From contig NC_088777.1 in NCBI RefSeq assembly GCF_954871325.1, forward strand, positions 40,649,366-40,713,365: a DNA stretch of 64,000 nucleotides, given 5' to 3'. Below, piece by piece: positions 1 through 11,707 of the stretch. Each line of letters opens with the position of its first letter. Positions within the stretch are counted from its first letter, which is position 1. The notes below the pieces were generated by a model that saw only the letters and a program-made list of their open reading frames with translations, was not told the DNA's origin and ran no database searches. The translations under genes and the position numbers were made by a program. Source of the DNA: Gordionus sp. m RMFG-2023 (taxonomy: Eukaryota > Nematomorpha > Gordioida > Chordodea > Parachordodidae).

Positions 1-1746
1 AATTCTCAGGCAACAATATATAAAAAAAACATACTTGCTAAAAATTATTAGTATTAAATACTTGCATAAATATTAATTTTCAAAAATAAGAATATATGAT
101 TTTATTTTGAAAATTTACTTATAATTAGGTATTATAGTTCAAATATATTTAATTTAAAAAGGTACATCATTGCCAAACGATTAATTTAATTCAGCAATTG
201 TAATGAAATAATTTGATATGAAAAAATATTAATAAAAAATATTTGATTTTGCCTTGATTAACACTACATTTTTTGATTGGACCTTTTCCTTTTTTAATCG
301 GACTTTTTCCTTTTTTGATTCACATTTTCCTTCTCTTGATTGGGACTTTTTCTTTTTTGGATGGGAAACCCTGTATCTAGTCGACTCAAAAGATGAACAA
401 TTATATGTTATTTTATTTAATATAATAAATTGAATCGTAATTTTAAAATGAATTTATTGTATAAACCACTATTTGAAAAAACATGTTATATTATACATAG
501 ATCTATGCCACTAGATAAAAATCGACGATGGTGGCTACTGTTTCATCGGCGGTTTTCGGTGCGCCGAATTGGCTGCGTGGGTGTATTTTAAAATTTTAAT
601 AGATGAAAATTAATAATTATATGCATTTTTATTGAATTTATTTGGGCTCTTAGTTTCATAATTGTTATTAGAACTGAAATCTTTTAGGTGTCCAACCCCA
701 TACAAATTTTCTCATTTTTATTCATTCTCCTAAATATATTTATAAAATATTTTAAAAATTTACCTTTCTACTAAGTCACATACAACAATAATATTTTATC
801 GATTTATTATAATATTATACAGATTTTATATAAACACTATTTTATAATAGTAAGATATAAATTTTAAAAAAAATACTTAGGTAATAAATATAAATAAATT
901 AAAAATCAAATTTAGCTCAATAATGGATGAATAAATATAGGACATAAAGATGTTCTTTTGTCAATAAGTATTGATTTCAATAGAAAAGATTCTTCCGCTA
1001 GGTGTACTTGTTGCAGGTACTTAAGAACTTCTCTAAAATGGCTAGTTTCTGGTTTTTCGGTTGCTTTTTTCTAAAAGGATAGTGTCTTGCTTAAACATGT
1101 AAGGTTGACCAAGTAAAATATAACATTCCTGTTTCAAATTGCTAGTGATATTCGAATTTTTATCTAAGATTGTGAACTTTATACAATATCTAAGCTTGAT
1201 GTTCGAATCTTATCTACAATATGGATCTCTTTTCCCGCATTTCGAGATCGTTTTAATATGTTGTAGAAGCTAAATTGAAATGCTGTTTTATAAAATTAAA
1301 ATAATTTATGTTTATCAGATTCTTCGTCATTTTTTTCGCCAATTTTAAGAGGTCAACAAAAAAATACAATCATGAATTATGATGCTTTTCATATTTTCCT
1401 TTTTTTCAAAGTTAATTTACAGAAGTATCTCCAACATGAGTGCTTTCATAAAAATCAAAGAGAGTTGTAATTTTATAAGTTATAAACAGGGTGGTTTCAT
1501 TAGTTTATTATAGCAAAGTAGAATAATTTCATTTTATAAATTTAATATTCAAATGTACAAATAATATTTTATAAAGAATGATGTAATTAATAAACTATTT
1601 AAATGTATAAATATGATATATTAATTAAATATTATTTTAAAATCTCAGCCCCACTGCCATATTAAAAATCGGTGTCGAATCTATCAGCAAGGATCGGCTC
1701 AATCGTGGCTTTTTGGTGTTAGGAAAATTATCGGCGGGGGCGCGAA
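1..1746. other. A+T-rich stretch with no recognised gene
   Basis: Mostly low-complexity A+T sequence with stops in all frames. It holds a short minisatellite at 268-366 and two G+C-richer islets, at about 505-575 and 1670-1745. The second is open in more than one minus-strand frame and could be a downstream exon of the gene that starts at 2064, but no splice junction fits clearly. Confidence 0.5.
268..366. repeat. about 21-bp minisatellite, 4-5 units
   Basis: Imperfect head-to-tail units resembling TTTTTTGATTGGACTTTTTCC recur about five times. Spacing is 20-22 bp with several substitutions between units. No coding or transposon context is visible. Confidence 0.7.
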
Positions 1747-2064
1747 TCAATAGCATATAGATCTAATAATGCTTAAAATTAAATTTATTATTATTATTAG
1801 TAAACCCATGTTAGAACTTTCGGTATCCTTAGGAATACTTTGCCTTGGCGACATGCATTGCTTATCGTAACTGACAGTATTTGTAATACCATGGGCACTA
1901 TAACTTGCTACAGTAGAATTAACTGATAAAAGTCTAGAAAATTTGTGCTTTCTGCGTTCCCTCATTCGCCTCAAAAGTTTAATTTCGGGGTCTAGCTCTT
2001 GCTCACCTTCATATGAAGATGCGCTAGAGGAGAGATAAGATATTCTATCATCGTCTGTCTCCAT
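1747..2064 (-). CDS. N-terminal exon of an unrecognised acidic/basic protein
   Basis: The frame opens with a true ATG at 2064 (METDDDRISYLSSSASS). It runs through a Ser/Glu-rich, then Arg/Lys-rich stretch (LLRRMRERRKHKFSRLL, residues 31-47) to about residue 86, where composition turns into A+T-driven Ile/Leu text. That change suggests the exon ends near 1807, at a GTTTAC donor followed by a TACTAAT-like branch site and a TTAG acceptor near 1761. Codon use up to that point is far less A/T-biased than the surroundings, which supports real coding. No domain is recognised. The downstream exon is unresolved, because open stretches at 1643-1760 exist in two frames. It may be a regulatory N-terminus, but no function is inferred. 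Confidence 0.45.
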   Translation of the reverse strand: METDDDRISYLSSSASSYEGEQELDPEIKLLRRMRERRKHKFSRLLSVNSTVASYSAHGITNTVSYDKQCMSPRQSIPKDTESSNMGLLIIIINLILSIIRSICY

Positions 2065-2526
2065 TTTTAAATTATCGACCCTGTTTCCGGTTTTATAGTT
2101 GATATGATCGAGTCTGTCTAGCAGTGTCGCGTCTGATTTTGCTTTAGAATAAAGGGATTAAGGTTATAGGGAAAAATAAAAATTTGACAAAAAATCGGAT
2201 AATTTTATAAAAATTATTTGGGTATCATGGGTGCCAAATGACCATTTCTACATTAAATAAGTTATTCTCAGTGTGATCACTAGCATTATATAACTGAAAG
2301 GGGATCAGTTTTAAAAAAAATTAAAATATCTGATTTTAAAAAAGGCTAACATAAATATCATCTCTAAAAAATAAAGTAGGAAAAATAAAATCAAACAATT
2401 TTCAAATTTTTTAGAGGGTATTAAAAGTTTCATGGGGCCACCATTACTAACGACACCCCGGTATGTTATAAATAAACTATTTTAAACCGAAGTTTATCAA
2501 GATAAAAAGTAATGATTACAAACAAA

Positions 2527-2738
2527 TTATAATTTGGAAAAACTTGTTTTGATTCCATGAAAGTGTAGCAGATGAGATTCTAACAAATACGAATTCCGAA
2601 ATTCCTTAGTACACCCTTTCTGATCACAGGAATATTTGATTGTCGCTTTCGAAGTGTCAAAATAATCTGCCATATGTGTCGAGTACCTCTTTCTATAGCA
2701 TCTATTTTGCTTGTTATATTTTTTGGGCATTGATGTGT
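2527..2738 (-). CDS. C2H2 zinc-finger exon (C-terminal)
   Basis: The exon ends in a stop at 2527 and either starts at an ATG at 2730 (67 aa) or is spliced in after a TCTAG acceptor at 2739. It contains one C2H2 finger with spacing C-x4-C-x12-H-x4-H (YSCDQKGCTKEF, then SHLLHFH), preceded by a basic, Tyr-rich stretch (MPKKYNKQNRCYRKRYSTH). The longer C-x4-C loop and the CxKxF pattern are typical of DNA-binding fingers of the TFIIIA or GLI type. Upstream exons were not found, because the sequence beyond 2800 is a G+C-rich repeat. It could be a complete small gene, the last exon of a larger transcription factor, or a gene cut by a repeat. Confidence 0.5.
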
Positions 2739-2819
2739 CTAGAATTAAATAACGATATATTATTATTGATTTAATTAATAATTGTATCATTATTTTTATT
2801 ATACAACATATTGTCACAA

Positions 2820-3070
2820 TCAGAGGTTGGTGCAGCCCAGCTTGCAGGCCGGGCAAATGATTTTCGCACCAGGTGGGATAAATTGTGGAAGATAATTTTA
2901 CGGTTTGGGCTAAGATTTTGAAAATGTTTTTAAAGCTTGGGAAAATTTATGCCGTTTTTCTTAACAAATTATTATATGTCGGGCCGAACAACTTGTACAA
3001 ATATTATTTACAGGTCAGTCAAAAATATTTACAGGCTCTGCCCAGTTTAAAAAAACTAGTGCTGTAAACA
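2820..3070. repeat. G+C-rich interspersed repeat
   Basis: The segment begins with GCCCAGCTTGCAGGCCGGGC and carries the 'agattttgaaaatg...aagcttgggaaaatt' text that recurs in the inverted-repeat element near 38.9-39.6 kb. A plus-strand open stretch here (2885-3067) is low complexity and is read as repeat, not gene. Confidence 0.45.
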
Positions 3071-3091
3071 TTTCTAAAAAAACATTCATTG

Positions 3092-4022
3092 GCAAAATTC
3101 GAAAGCGCTCACGTTCAACTTCAAAAAAAACTCGTTCACGTTCATTCAAAACTTTGTGAATAAATTTTTTTTAAATTTCATATAATATAAATAAATACCT
3201 TATATTTTTAAATGAAAATTAATAGTTTCAGGTGAATAAAAAATTTTTATCTTATAAAAAAAAATTCTCATTAATTTTTAATATATAATTAAATATCATA
3301 TAAAATTTAATTTTTAAAATATAAAACTCTTGATAAAAAACTTAAAAATAATAACGAAATTTCAGATAATCACACTCAAAATAAATAAATTCTAAAAGAT
3401 ATTAACTATTTTAATGTATATAATATATAATGATTTTTACTTTATGTATCTATAATAATAATCATAATAATAATAAGCCTATAAAATACAAGAATCTAAA
3501 ATAAATTATTAACAGGATACTTATAGTTATATTATATAAAATAATAAATATCTTTTTAAATTAGAACTTGAAGATTTTAAAACTAATATACATTTTGGAC
3601 ATATTTTACATTTGGTAAGGATAGAATTAGTTATTGAATATCTGATGTTACTAATATTTATTATATTTGGGATATGATAATGTTAATTCAACTGATTCTG
3701 AATTTAGTAATAACATTCATGCTTATGCTAATCTGTAAAATATAAATAATAATATTCAAATTAAGAAACTATGCTATATAACAGAAATAGTTGCTGGTTA
3801 AAAAAACAAATGTGATAAATAAAACAGCTGATTAAAAAATAACCCTTTTTTAAAAAAAAAATTAGATTAATATTAATTATTTTTTTCAAAATAATGAGAA
3901 GATCATTTAAAAATGAACGAACGTAAAAAACGAACGCGCTCGTCAAAAAAAACGCGTTAACGTTAAAAATAAAAAGAACGTCGTTCATTATTTTTTTAAA
4001 AAAAACGAACTTCGTACAACAT
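3092..4022. repeat. probable non-autonomous element with GAACG-rich ends
   Basis: Both ends are rich in GAACGT/ACGTTC words: left 'gcgctcacgttcaacttc', right 'aaagaacgtcgttcatt'. They are partly inverted copies of each other. Similar words recur near 17.9 kb and 18.3 kb. The interior is featureless A+T sequence. No target duplication was identified. Confidence 0.35.
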
Positions 4023-4261
4023 TAAAAGCTAATAATTCTTTTTATAGAATTTAGAGATTTTAACTATTTCCAGATTTTGTGGTATAAATTTTATTTTTTA
4101 ATTTAATAGCTTATTAACAGGAATCCGAAATAAAACAAATAAAAGTTCGGGTTCAGGTAAAAATAACTGTTCAGGGTTCAGGTTTGTCCCTTAAAAAAAT
4201 ATTAATATCGGTTCAATTCGAACCTCTAAAAACAGGTTTGAACTATTTTGCAATATGTGAG

Positions 4262-4632
4262 CGACAATGCGTTTTTTCCGACAATGTGTAATTTTCAACA
4301 TTTTTTTAAGCCCGTTTTTTTAAATTTAAAAATCCGATTTTATCGGAAATGTATTGCATCATGTTTGGAATATCTACCCTAAGAATTTCAGGCAATTTAG
4401 CTATAAACCTTTGAACTTAATATAATTTATATTCATTTTTTCATAATTTTTTTATATAAATTATAAACGACTCAAAAGTAAACGGTAAAATTGTCTACAT
4501 TTCATAAGATAGGTTTCTTAGCAAGCTGGAATATATTTCCGGTAAACAGATTTTTAAATTTAAAAAAACGCGCTCAAAATATGATTTAAAATTGAAAAAA
4601 TAACACATTGCCGGAAAAAACACTTTGATGTT
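4262..4632. repeat. MITE-like inverted repeat, family A
   Basis: The left end (GTTTTTTCCGACAATGTGTA and on into a TTTAAATTTAAAAATC tract) matches the reverse complement of the right end (ACACATTGCCGGAAAAAACA). Arms are about 80 bp. A diverged relative lies at about 16600-16905. No coding capacity is seen. Confidence 0.55.
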
Positions 4633-4639
4633 AACATAT

Positions 4640-6490
4640 ACAAAGCTAATTATATATGAAGTATGTTTTTTTATATTTCATCATTAAAAACACATATAAA
4701 AAATTTATTTCATTATTATTGTACAATATAAAAAATATGTAATCTATAAATTATAACAAATAAAACAACCTTTATAAACTGTAATGAACATTATGTGCTT
4801 AAAAAAATAGTGTTGAGCCATAACAATTAAAATGTTCTAGATTCTCATCAGTCAATTAGATTAATATAGAGAAAGTATAAATATTTATTGTTAAAAAACA
4901 TCTTGTAAACTAACTTGTGTAGCCGACACTGTATAACATAAGGCTAATTATAAAAATCAGAGTACCGATTACTCTGATTTTGCTAATAGTCTAAAATTTA
5001 GTAATTAACTAAAATATTTTAATTTTTCCTAATCGTTTTAATAGATTTTGTTTATGTCATTCTTTTTTTAAAAAAGAAAACTATCGAAATCACCTTCAGG
5101 TGAAAATGAATTCATTTATGCTGATTCATTTTCACTAGAATTTTCAGTCTTATAAAAATTTAATTTAAAGTTATACCACATTTTAATCACAATCTTCAAT
5201 ATTACATTTAGACTACAGGTAAATAATTTAAATATTAGACTTAATTTATCTCCTAGGCATTAACAAGCGTTTTTTTAAATTTAAATATAAGAAGTTAAAT
5301 TATATTAATCTTTAAAACAATTCGGATATAAATTTGAATTTTAGGAAAAAACTAGTAATTTTAACATGATTTTATGAGGTTTAACCATGTTAAAAGCATT
5401 GTTCAGGTTCGGATAGAAAATCAACAGCTCAAATTCAATAAATAATACGTTTAATGAATTATTTTTTAGAATATGAATTAAATTAATTTCCCTCATTTAT
5501 GATGAATGCATTATTATAATGTATTGTTTGGAATGAGTATGAGTTTGTTGATAGAATATCTAACCCCTTTAAATTATATTTAAAAATATATTATATAATA
5601 TTTAAAAAATAATGACTATGATTGAATGCAATTTATAGATTTGATCGATGCAAAGCAATATGTGTATAATATAATAGGTCTATAATAAAAGTATTAAATA
5701 AATTTTTACAGCAATATGTTTTGCCTATTTTATCTAAAAATTTAATTGATAACACCCCAATAAATTTACCACACCCCTCTTAAAAAATTGGAAGCAAACT
5801 GAAACTAACCCCACCCCCTTGGCACATGTAGACGCTGTCAGCAGAATAAATTGAAAATATCGTTGTTCATACGTCTTAGATATCTATAAGAAGGTTTTAC
5901 CCCTTGATTATATATATGTTATATAAATAATTATAGCTTGATTTTTCTAGCTATATACTTCCAATAACTTTTATAATATGGATAAAACTTTAATGAACGT
6001 TTTTGCAAATTTTTTTTAAATTATTAAGAAAAATATATTTTGCTAAAAGAAAAAATACTAGAAGTTAATTTTTTATAATCAGTGGATAGAAAACTGTTTT
6101 CTGGCAAAATATATACTAAGAATCTTTTTAAATAGAATATCTAGATTTGATTTAAGTATCTTATTAAAAATCTTAAAAAGATACAAAGCATAAGATGCTA
6201 AAGGATTATGTATTAAAGATACAAGTATATGGGGTACTTTTCAAATATGATATAATATATTTATTGGCTAAAATAATATAAAAATATAATATATATTTAA
6301 AAAACTGCCTGTGTTTTTAAGTGATTGTTGTGGAATCTGTTGTGATTGCATGGCAGCAGTCTTATATATAATTTTAAAATAATGATCTTTTACAATCGAT
6401 AAATGCATTAGAGGCCAAATATTCAAAAAAATTAATAGTGAGAGAACTTAAACCCAATAAACATTGCAAATTATAAAATTTCTGAGAACT
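4640..6490. other. A+T-rich intergenic stretch
   Basis: No gene or repeat structure is supported here. There is a small perfect hairpin near 4957-4980 (AATCAGAGTACCGATTACTCTGATT). A short Cys-rich open stretch on the plus strand near 6310-6385 has no splice or family support. Confidence 0.4.
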
Positions 6491-6499
6491 ATCAAAATC

Positions 6500-7499
6500 C
6501 TAAACCGCAGGAGATCGCTATGAAAGTAAAAAGAAGGTATTCATTTTTAGAAAGCATAATTTACACTACTAAACATATATTAAAAAAAATTATATTAATC
6601 AACACTTACTGAAGGTTTTATTCTAAAGCATGATGAACTGCTTGCAGGTAAATATTCGGATTGAGCGGCCTTTCCTGTTTAAAAGATGAAAAAATTATGG
6701 TTTATTAAATAATAAACAATTTAAAAAAATAATGAATAAAATGTAAACAAATTTAATAAATTTATTAAGTTTTGACTTTTAAAAATATTCAATTTTTGAA
6801 AATAATAATATAATAAATATTTGCCTATATAGAAATTTAAAAGTAAATCAAAAATTTTGGAGTCCATATCACGAGAATGTTTATTATTCTCCGAAGCTTG
6901 CTAATAAATATAATAAAAGACCTTTAGAGGGCCAATTTTTGAGCTCTGCCCAGCTTAAATTTTCTTAAACCCCTACCCGGTTTTTTTTATTTTTAAGCCT
7001 AGCCTGGGTCTTTTAAAATTTGACCATTTTAAGCCCTCGCCCCAATTTTCAAAATTTAGACTTTAAATAATCTTGGCTTCATTTTGAAATTCACTTCAAA
7101 TCAAGCTGAATGATAAAAAATCCATTATATAATTTTCATTTAAATCTAGCCAGGGTTCTCAAAACATATTATTTATAACTCAAGGACCGAGCTGCAGGTC
7201 CCTAATATCTAATAAATAATTTTGAATTCAAGTAAATTTAAAAAAATATATTATTTAATTTATTTTAAAAAACCTATTAAATAATTATGATCATAGAAAT
7301 GTAATCCTGGTACAGCCACATCAATGTCTGAATCATAGGCTCTGACCGAATATATTCCTTCCAAGTTCATAATATTATCGTTCCCATTATTGGTATCATA
7401 AATGGATAGATCTTTGATTATATCTTGAATAACCGAATTACGTTCCATTGGAAGATTTAAATTATGGGAGTCTGGAAGATTGATAGGAAATGACGACAT
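6500..7499 (-). CDS. three-exon gene for an unrecognised 102-aa protein
   Basis: Exons by splice signals: 7274-7499 (ATG; MSSFPINLPDSHNLNLPMER...), 6610-6674 (about 21 codons, KAAQSEYLPASSSSCF) and 6500-6517 (RSPAV then stop). Phases agree at both joins. Exon 1 leaves one base (donor ATAG|GTTTTT) that completes a Gly codon with the GA following the TTTTAAACAG acceptor. Exon 2 ends in phase 0 at a strong TTCA|GTAAGTG donor, joined to TTTCATAG|CG. Introns are 599 bp (holding a repeat) and 92 bp. The protein is acidic in its first half (a YDSDIDVAV stretch) with a Ser-rich basic tail. There is no signal peptide or membrane segment, and no domain is recognised. The ATG lies only 70 bp from the target duplication of the 4.1-kb foldback element, so its promoter or 5' UTR was probably split. 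Confidence 0.5.
6888..7205. repeat. G+C-rich repeat inside intron 1 of the 102-aa gene
   Basis: A run of GCCC/GGGC-rich words (for example CTCTGCCCAGCTTAAATTTT) ends with CTGCAGGTCCCTA. That resembles the inner part of the hAT ends seen at 13441/15163 (CTGCAGGTCTCTG). Probably a decayed non-autonomous hAT relative. No target duplication was identified. Confidence 0.4.
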
Positions 7500-7599
7500 T
7501 TTCGCCTATGCAAAAATGTGTAAAAAAAATGTTAAATTTCGAAATATTTTTTCTAAATTACTTGCAATATTTATGGCTAGTGTTGCGTAATCGGCTAAT

Positions 7600-7895
7600 T
7601 TTAGCCGACTAAAAACGGCTTAGCCGAGATTTTAGGTGGAAAAATCGGCTAAGCCTAATTAGGTATAGCCTAAAAATCGGCTAAGCCTAATTAGGCTAAG
7701 CCTAAAAATCGGCTAAATCTAATTAGGCTAAGCCTAAAAATCGGCTAATTAGCTAAGCCTAAAAATCGGCTAAACCTAATTAGGCTAAGCCTAAAAATCG
7801 GCTAAGCCTAAAAATTGGCTAAGCCTAAAAATCGGCTAAGCCTAAAAATCGGCTAAGCCTAAAAATGGGCTAAGCCTAAAAATTGGCTAAAATAA
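7600..7895. repeat. left subterminal array, about 17-30-bp units
   Basis: Roughly a dozen copies of AATCGGCTAAGCCTAA with or without an inserted TTAGGC. Mirrored, with fewer units, at about 11540-11670 at the other end. Such clustered subterminal motifs are where hAT transposases usually bind (family knowledge, inferred here). Confidence 0.8.
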
Positions 7896-8339
7896 ATTAG
7901 TCAAAATTCTGCATCGATGCTTAGCATTAATTATTATTTATTTATTTTAGTAAAATAATTTATTTTATTTATATTTAATGTAAATATTTTATTATTATCA
8001 ACAAATAAACATGATATGATTTAATATTTTTTATTTATATTATTATATTTTGAAATGAAAATAAATTTATTTATTTGATGTTTTTTTAATAAAAAAAATA
8101 ATATGCTACTATATTGTTTAAATGTAATATTCTTTATAATATAATTTATTAGTGATTTTCACAATCTTCTTTGTAAATACATCTTTTATTGAGGAATTAT
8201 ATTGTAAATTTTATTAGATAAATAAACAATCTTTTAGGTGAAATCTTTTATCATTTTTTTAAAATTATCTATTTATTATTAAATAAGGTGGATTTTATGA
8301 AACTTTTTTGATGTTATTTTATATGATCTTTTTAAGGAT

Positions 8340-9700
8340 AATATTTTAATGTGACAATTGTCATAATCGTTCTTTTATAAGTTTTTTGAATTTTTTTGAA
8401 GGAAGTATGTTAAAATAAGTATTAATAACATGTGTAAATACAAATTTAGTGAAGATGTACCAATGAAAAGTGACAATTGTCATAATCGTTATTTTTAAAG
8501 TTTTTCGAATTTTTTTGACGAAAATATGTTAAAATAAGAATTAATAACATGTGTAAATATAAATTTAGTGAAGATGTACCAATGAAAAGTGACAATTGTC
8601 ATAATGGTTAATTTTAAAGTTTTTTGAATTTTTTTGACGAAAATTTGTTAAAATAAGTATTAATAACATGTGTAAATATAAATTTAGTGAAGATGTACTA
8701 TAGAAAAGTGACAATTGTCATAATCGTTATTTTTAAAGTTTTTTGAATTTTTTTGACGAAAATATGTTAAAATAAGTATTAATAACATGTGTAAATATAA
8801 ATTTAGTGAAGATGTACCAATGAAAAGTGACAATTGTCATAATCGCTATTTTTAAAGTTTTTTGAATTTTTTTGACGAAAATATGTTAAAATAAGTATTA
8901 ATAACATGTGTAAATATAAATTTAGTGAAGATGTACCATAGAAAAGTGACAATTGTCATAATCGTTATTTTTAAAGTTTTTTGAATTTTTTTGAGGAAAA
9001 TATGTTAAAATAAGTATTAATAACATGTGTAAATATAAATTTAGTGAAGATGTACCATAGAAAACTGACAATTGTCATAATCGCTATTTTTAATTTTTAA
9101 ATTTTTTTGACGAAAATATGTTAAAATAAGTATTAATAACATGTGTAAATATAGATTTAGTGAAGATGTACCAATGAAAAGTGACATTTGTCATAATCGT
9201 TAATTTTAAAGTTTTTTGAATTTTTTTGAAGAAAATATGTTAAAATAAGTATTAATAACATGTGTAAATATAAATTTAGTGAAGAAGTACCAATGAAAAG
9301 TGACATTTGTCATAATAGTTATTTTTAAAGTTTTTTGAATTTTTTTGAAGAAAATATGTTAAAATAAATATTAAAAACATGTTTAAATTAAAATTTAGTG
9401 AAGATGTGCCATAGAAAAGTGACAATTGTCATAATCGTTATTTTTAATTTTTTGACGAAAATATGTTAAAATAAGTGTTAATAACATGTGTAAATATAAA
9501 TTTAGTGAAGATGTACCAATGAAAAGTGACAATTGTCATAATCGTTATTTTTAAAGTTTTTGAATTTTATTGACAAAGATATTTTAAAATAAGTATTGAT
9601 AACATGTTTAAATAAAAATTTAGTGAAGTTGTACTCTAGATAAGCGACAATTGTCTTAATCGTAATTTTTAAAGTTTTTTGATTTTTTTTGACGAAAATA
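8340..9700 (+). repeat. 119-bp satellite array, left arm, about 11-12 units
   Basis: The unit step is 119 bp, for example TGACAATTGTCA starting at 8471, 8590 and 8709. Each unit carries the 12-bp palindrome TGACAATTGTCA, sometimes altered to TGACATTTGTCA, then TTTTTGACGAAAATATG, then AATAACATGTGTAAATAT. Units are very similar in the middle of the array and diverge toward the core. Confidence 0.9.
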
Positions 9701-9989
9701 GTTAACTTGCATCGATATTGATTTTAAAATAGAAAAAAAAGTTTACCCAAATTTTAAACAAGATTGTCTGGTGAAAATTGGTAAAAAAATAATAATTTCT
9801 AACTTAGGATTAGATATTATGATATAAATTTTGCATATTAATTTCTGACCCGATGAACAAATGTAATAAAATGCCAATTTGCTCCTGTTTTTGGGAAAGA
9901 ATCTATTATTACCATATGTTTTTCTCTGGCATATACTCAGGCAATTTTAATTTTACAATCTATATTTTTACCCATTTACATCAAAGAAA

Positions 9990-11080
9990 TTTTAAAAATA
10001 ACGATTATGACAATTGTCACTTTTCTATAGTACATCTTCACTAAATTTTTATTTAAACATGTTATTATTACTCATTTTAACATATTTTCGTCAACAAAAA
10101 TCAAAAAACTTGAAAAATAATGATTATGACAATTGTCGCTTATCTAGAGTACATCTTCATTAAATTTTTATTTAAACATGTTATATATACATATTTTAAA
10201 ATATTTTCGTCAAAAAAATTCAAAAAACTTTAAGAATAACGATTATGACAATTGTCACTTTTCATTGGTACATCTTCACTAAATTTATATTTACACATGT
10301 TATTAATACTTATTTTAACATATTTTCGTCAAAAAAATTTAAAAAATAACGAATATGACAATTGTCACTTTTCATTGTCTTCACTAAATTTATATTTACA
10401 CATGTTATTAATACTTATTTTAACATATTTTCGTCAAAAAAATTCAAAAAACTTTAAAATTAACCATTATGACAATTGTCAATTTTCTATGGTACATCTT
10501 CACTAAATTTTATTTAAACATGTTATCAATACTTATTTTAACATATTTTCTTCAAAAAAATTCAAAAAACTTATAAAATAACGATTATGACAATTGTCAC
10601 TTTTCTATGGTACATCTTCACTAAGTTTTTATTTAAACATGTTTTTACTACTTATTTTAACATATTTTCTTCAAAAACATTCAAAAAACTTTAAAAATAA
10701 CGATTATGACAAATGTCACTTTTCATTGGTACATCTTCACTAAATTTATATTTACACATGTTATTAATACTTATTTTAACCTATTTTCTTCAAAAAAATT
10801 CAAAAAACTTATAAAATAACGATTATGACAAATGTCACTTTTCATTGGTACATCTTCACTAAATTTATATTTACACATGTTATTAATACTTATTTTAACA
10901 TATTTTCTTCAAAAAAATTCAAAAAACGTATAAAATAACGATTATGACAATTGTCACTTTTCTTTGGTACATCTTCACTAAATTTATATTTACACATGTT
11001 ATTAATACTTATTTTAACCTATTTTCTTCAAAAAAATTCAAAAAACTTATAAAATAACGATTATGACAATTGTCACATTA
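9990..11080 (-). repeat. satellite array, right arm, about 9 units inverted
   Basis: The same unit as in the left arm but in reverse orientation, with slightly variable length from small deletions. Open stretches read through it on the plus strand (9853-10506) are periodic by-products of the repeat, not genes. Confidence 0.9.
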
Positions 11081-11707
11081 AAATATTATCCTTAAAAAGA
11101 TCATATAAAATCATCAAAAAAGTTTCATAAAATCCACCTCATTTAATAAAAAAGATAATTTTAAAAAAATTATAAAAGATTTCACCTAAAAGATTGTTTA
11201 TTTATCTAATAAAATTTACAATATAATTCCTCAATAAAAGATGTATTTATAAAGAAGATTGTGAAAATCACTAATAAATTATATTAAAAAGAATATTACA
11301 ATTTTACAATATAGAAGCATATTATTTTTTTTATTAATAACATCAAATAAATAAATTTATTTTCATTTGAAAATATAATAATATAAATAAAAAATATTAA
11401 ATCATATCATGTTTATTTGTTGATAATAATAAAATATTTACATTAAATATAAATAAAATAAATTATTTTACTAAAATAAATAAATAATAATTAATACTAA
11501 GCATCTAGACAGAATTTTGACTAATTTTTAGCAGATTTATATAGGCTTAGCCGATTTTTAGGCTTAGCCGATTTTTAGGCTTAACCTAATTAGGCTTAGC
11601 CGATTTTTAGTTTTAGCCGATTTTTAGGCTTACCTAATTAGGCTTAGCCTTATTAGGCTTAGGCGTAGTTTTTAGCCGATTACGCAACACTATTTATGGC
11701 AATATAT

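Larger units (their letters stand above)
7578..11692. mobile_element. 4.1-kb foldback element with hAT-type ends and internal satellites
   Basis: Terminal inverted repeats TAGTGTTGCGTAATCGGC...GCCGATTACGCAACACTA are flanked by the perfect 8-bp duplication TTTATGGC (7570-7577 and 11693-11700). From each end inward come a subterminal array of 'GGCTAAGCCTAAAAATC' words, a shared A+T segment of about 400 bp, and a satellite array with a unit of about 119 bp. The two halves are inverted copies around a unique core at about 9700-9990. No transposase is encoded, so movement would need a hAT enzyme in trans. The 8-bp duplication and TAGTGTTG end fit hAT. The long inverted satellite arms are the unusual part. 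Confidence 0.9.

Noticed and set aside
9853-10506. Two open plus-strand stretches (63 and 84 codons)
   Set aside because: They read through the inverted 119-bp satellite and repeat their own text with the satellite period.
8340-11080. CRISPR-like regular repeats
   Set aside because: Units are contiguous 119-bp repeats without unique spacers, in an animal genome, inside a foldback element.
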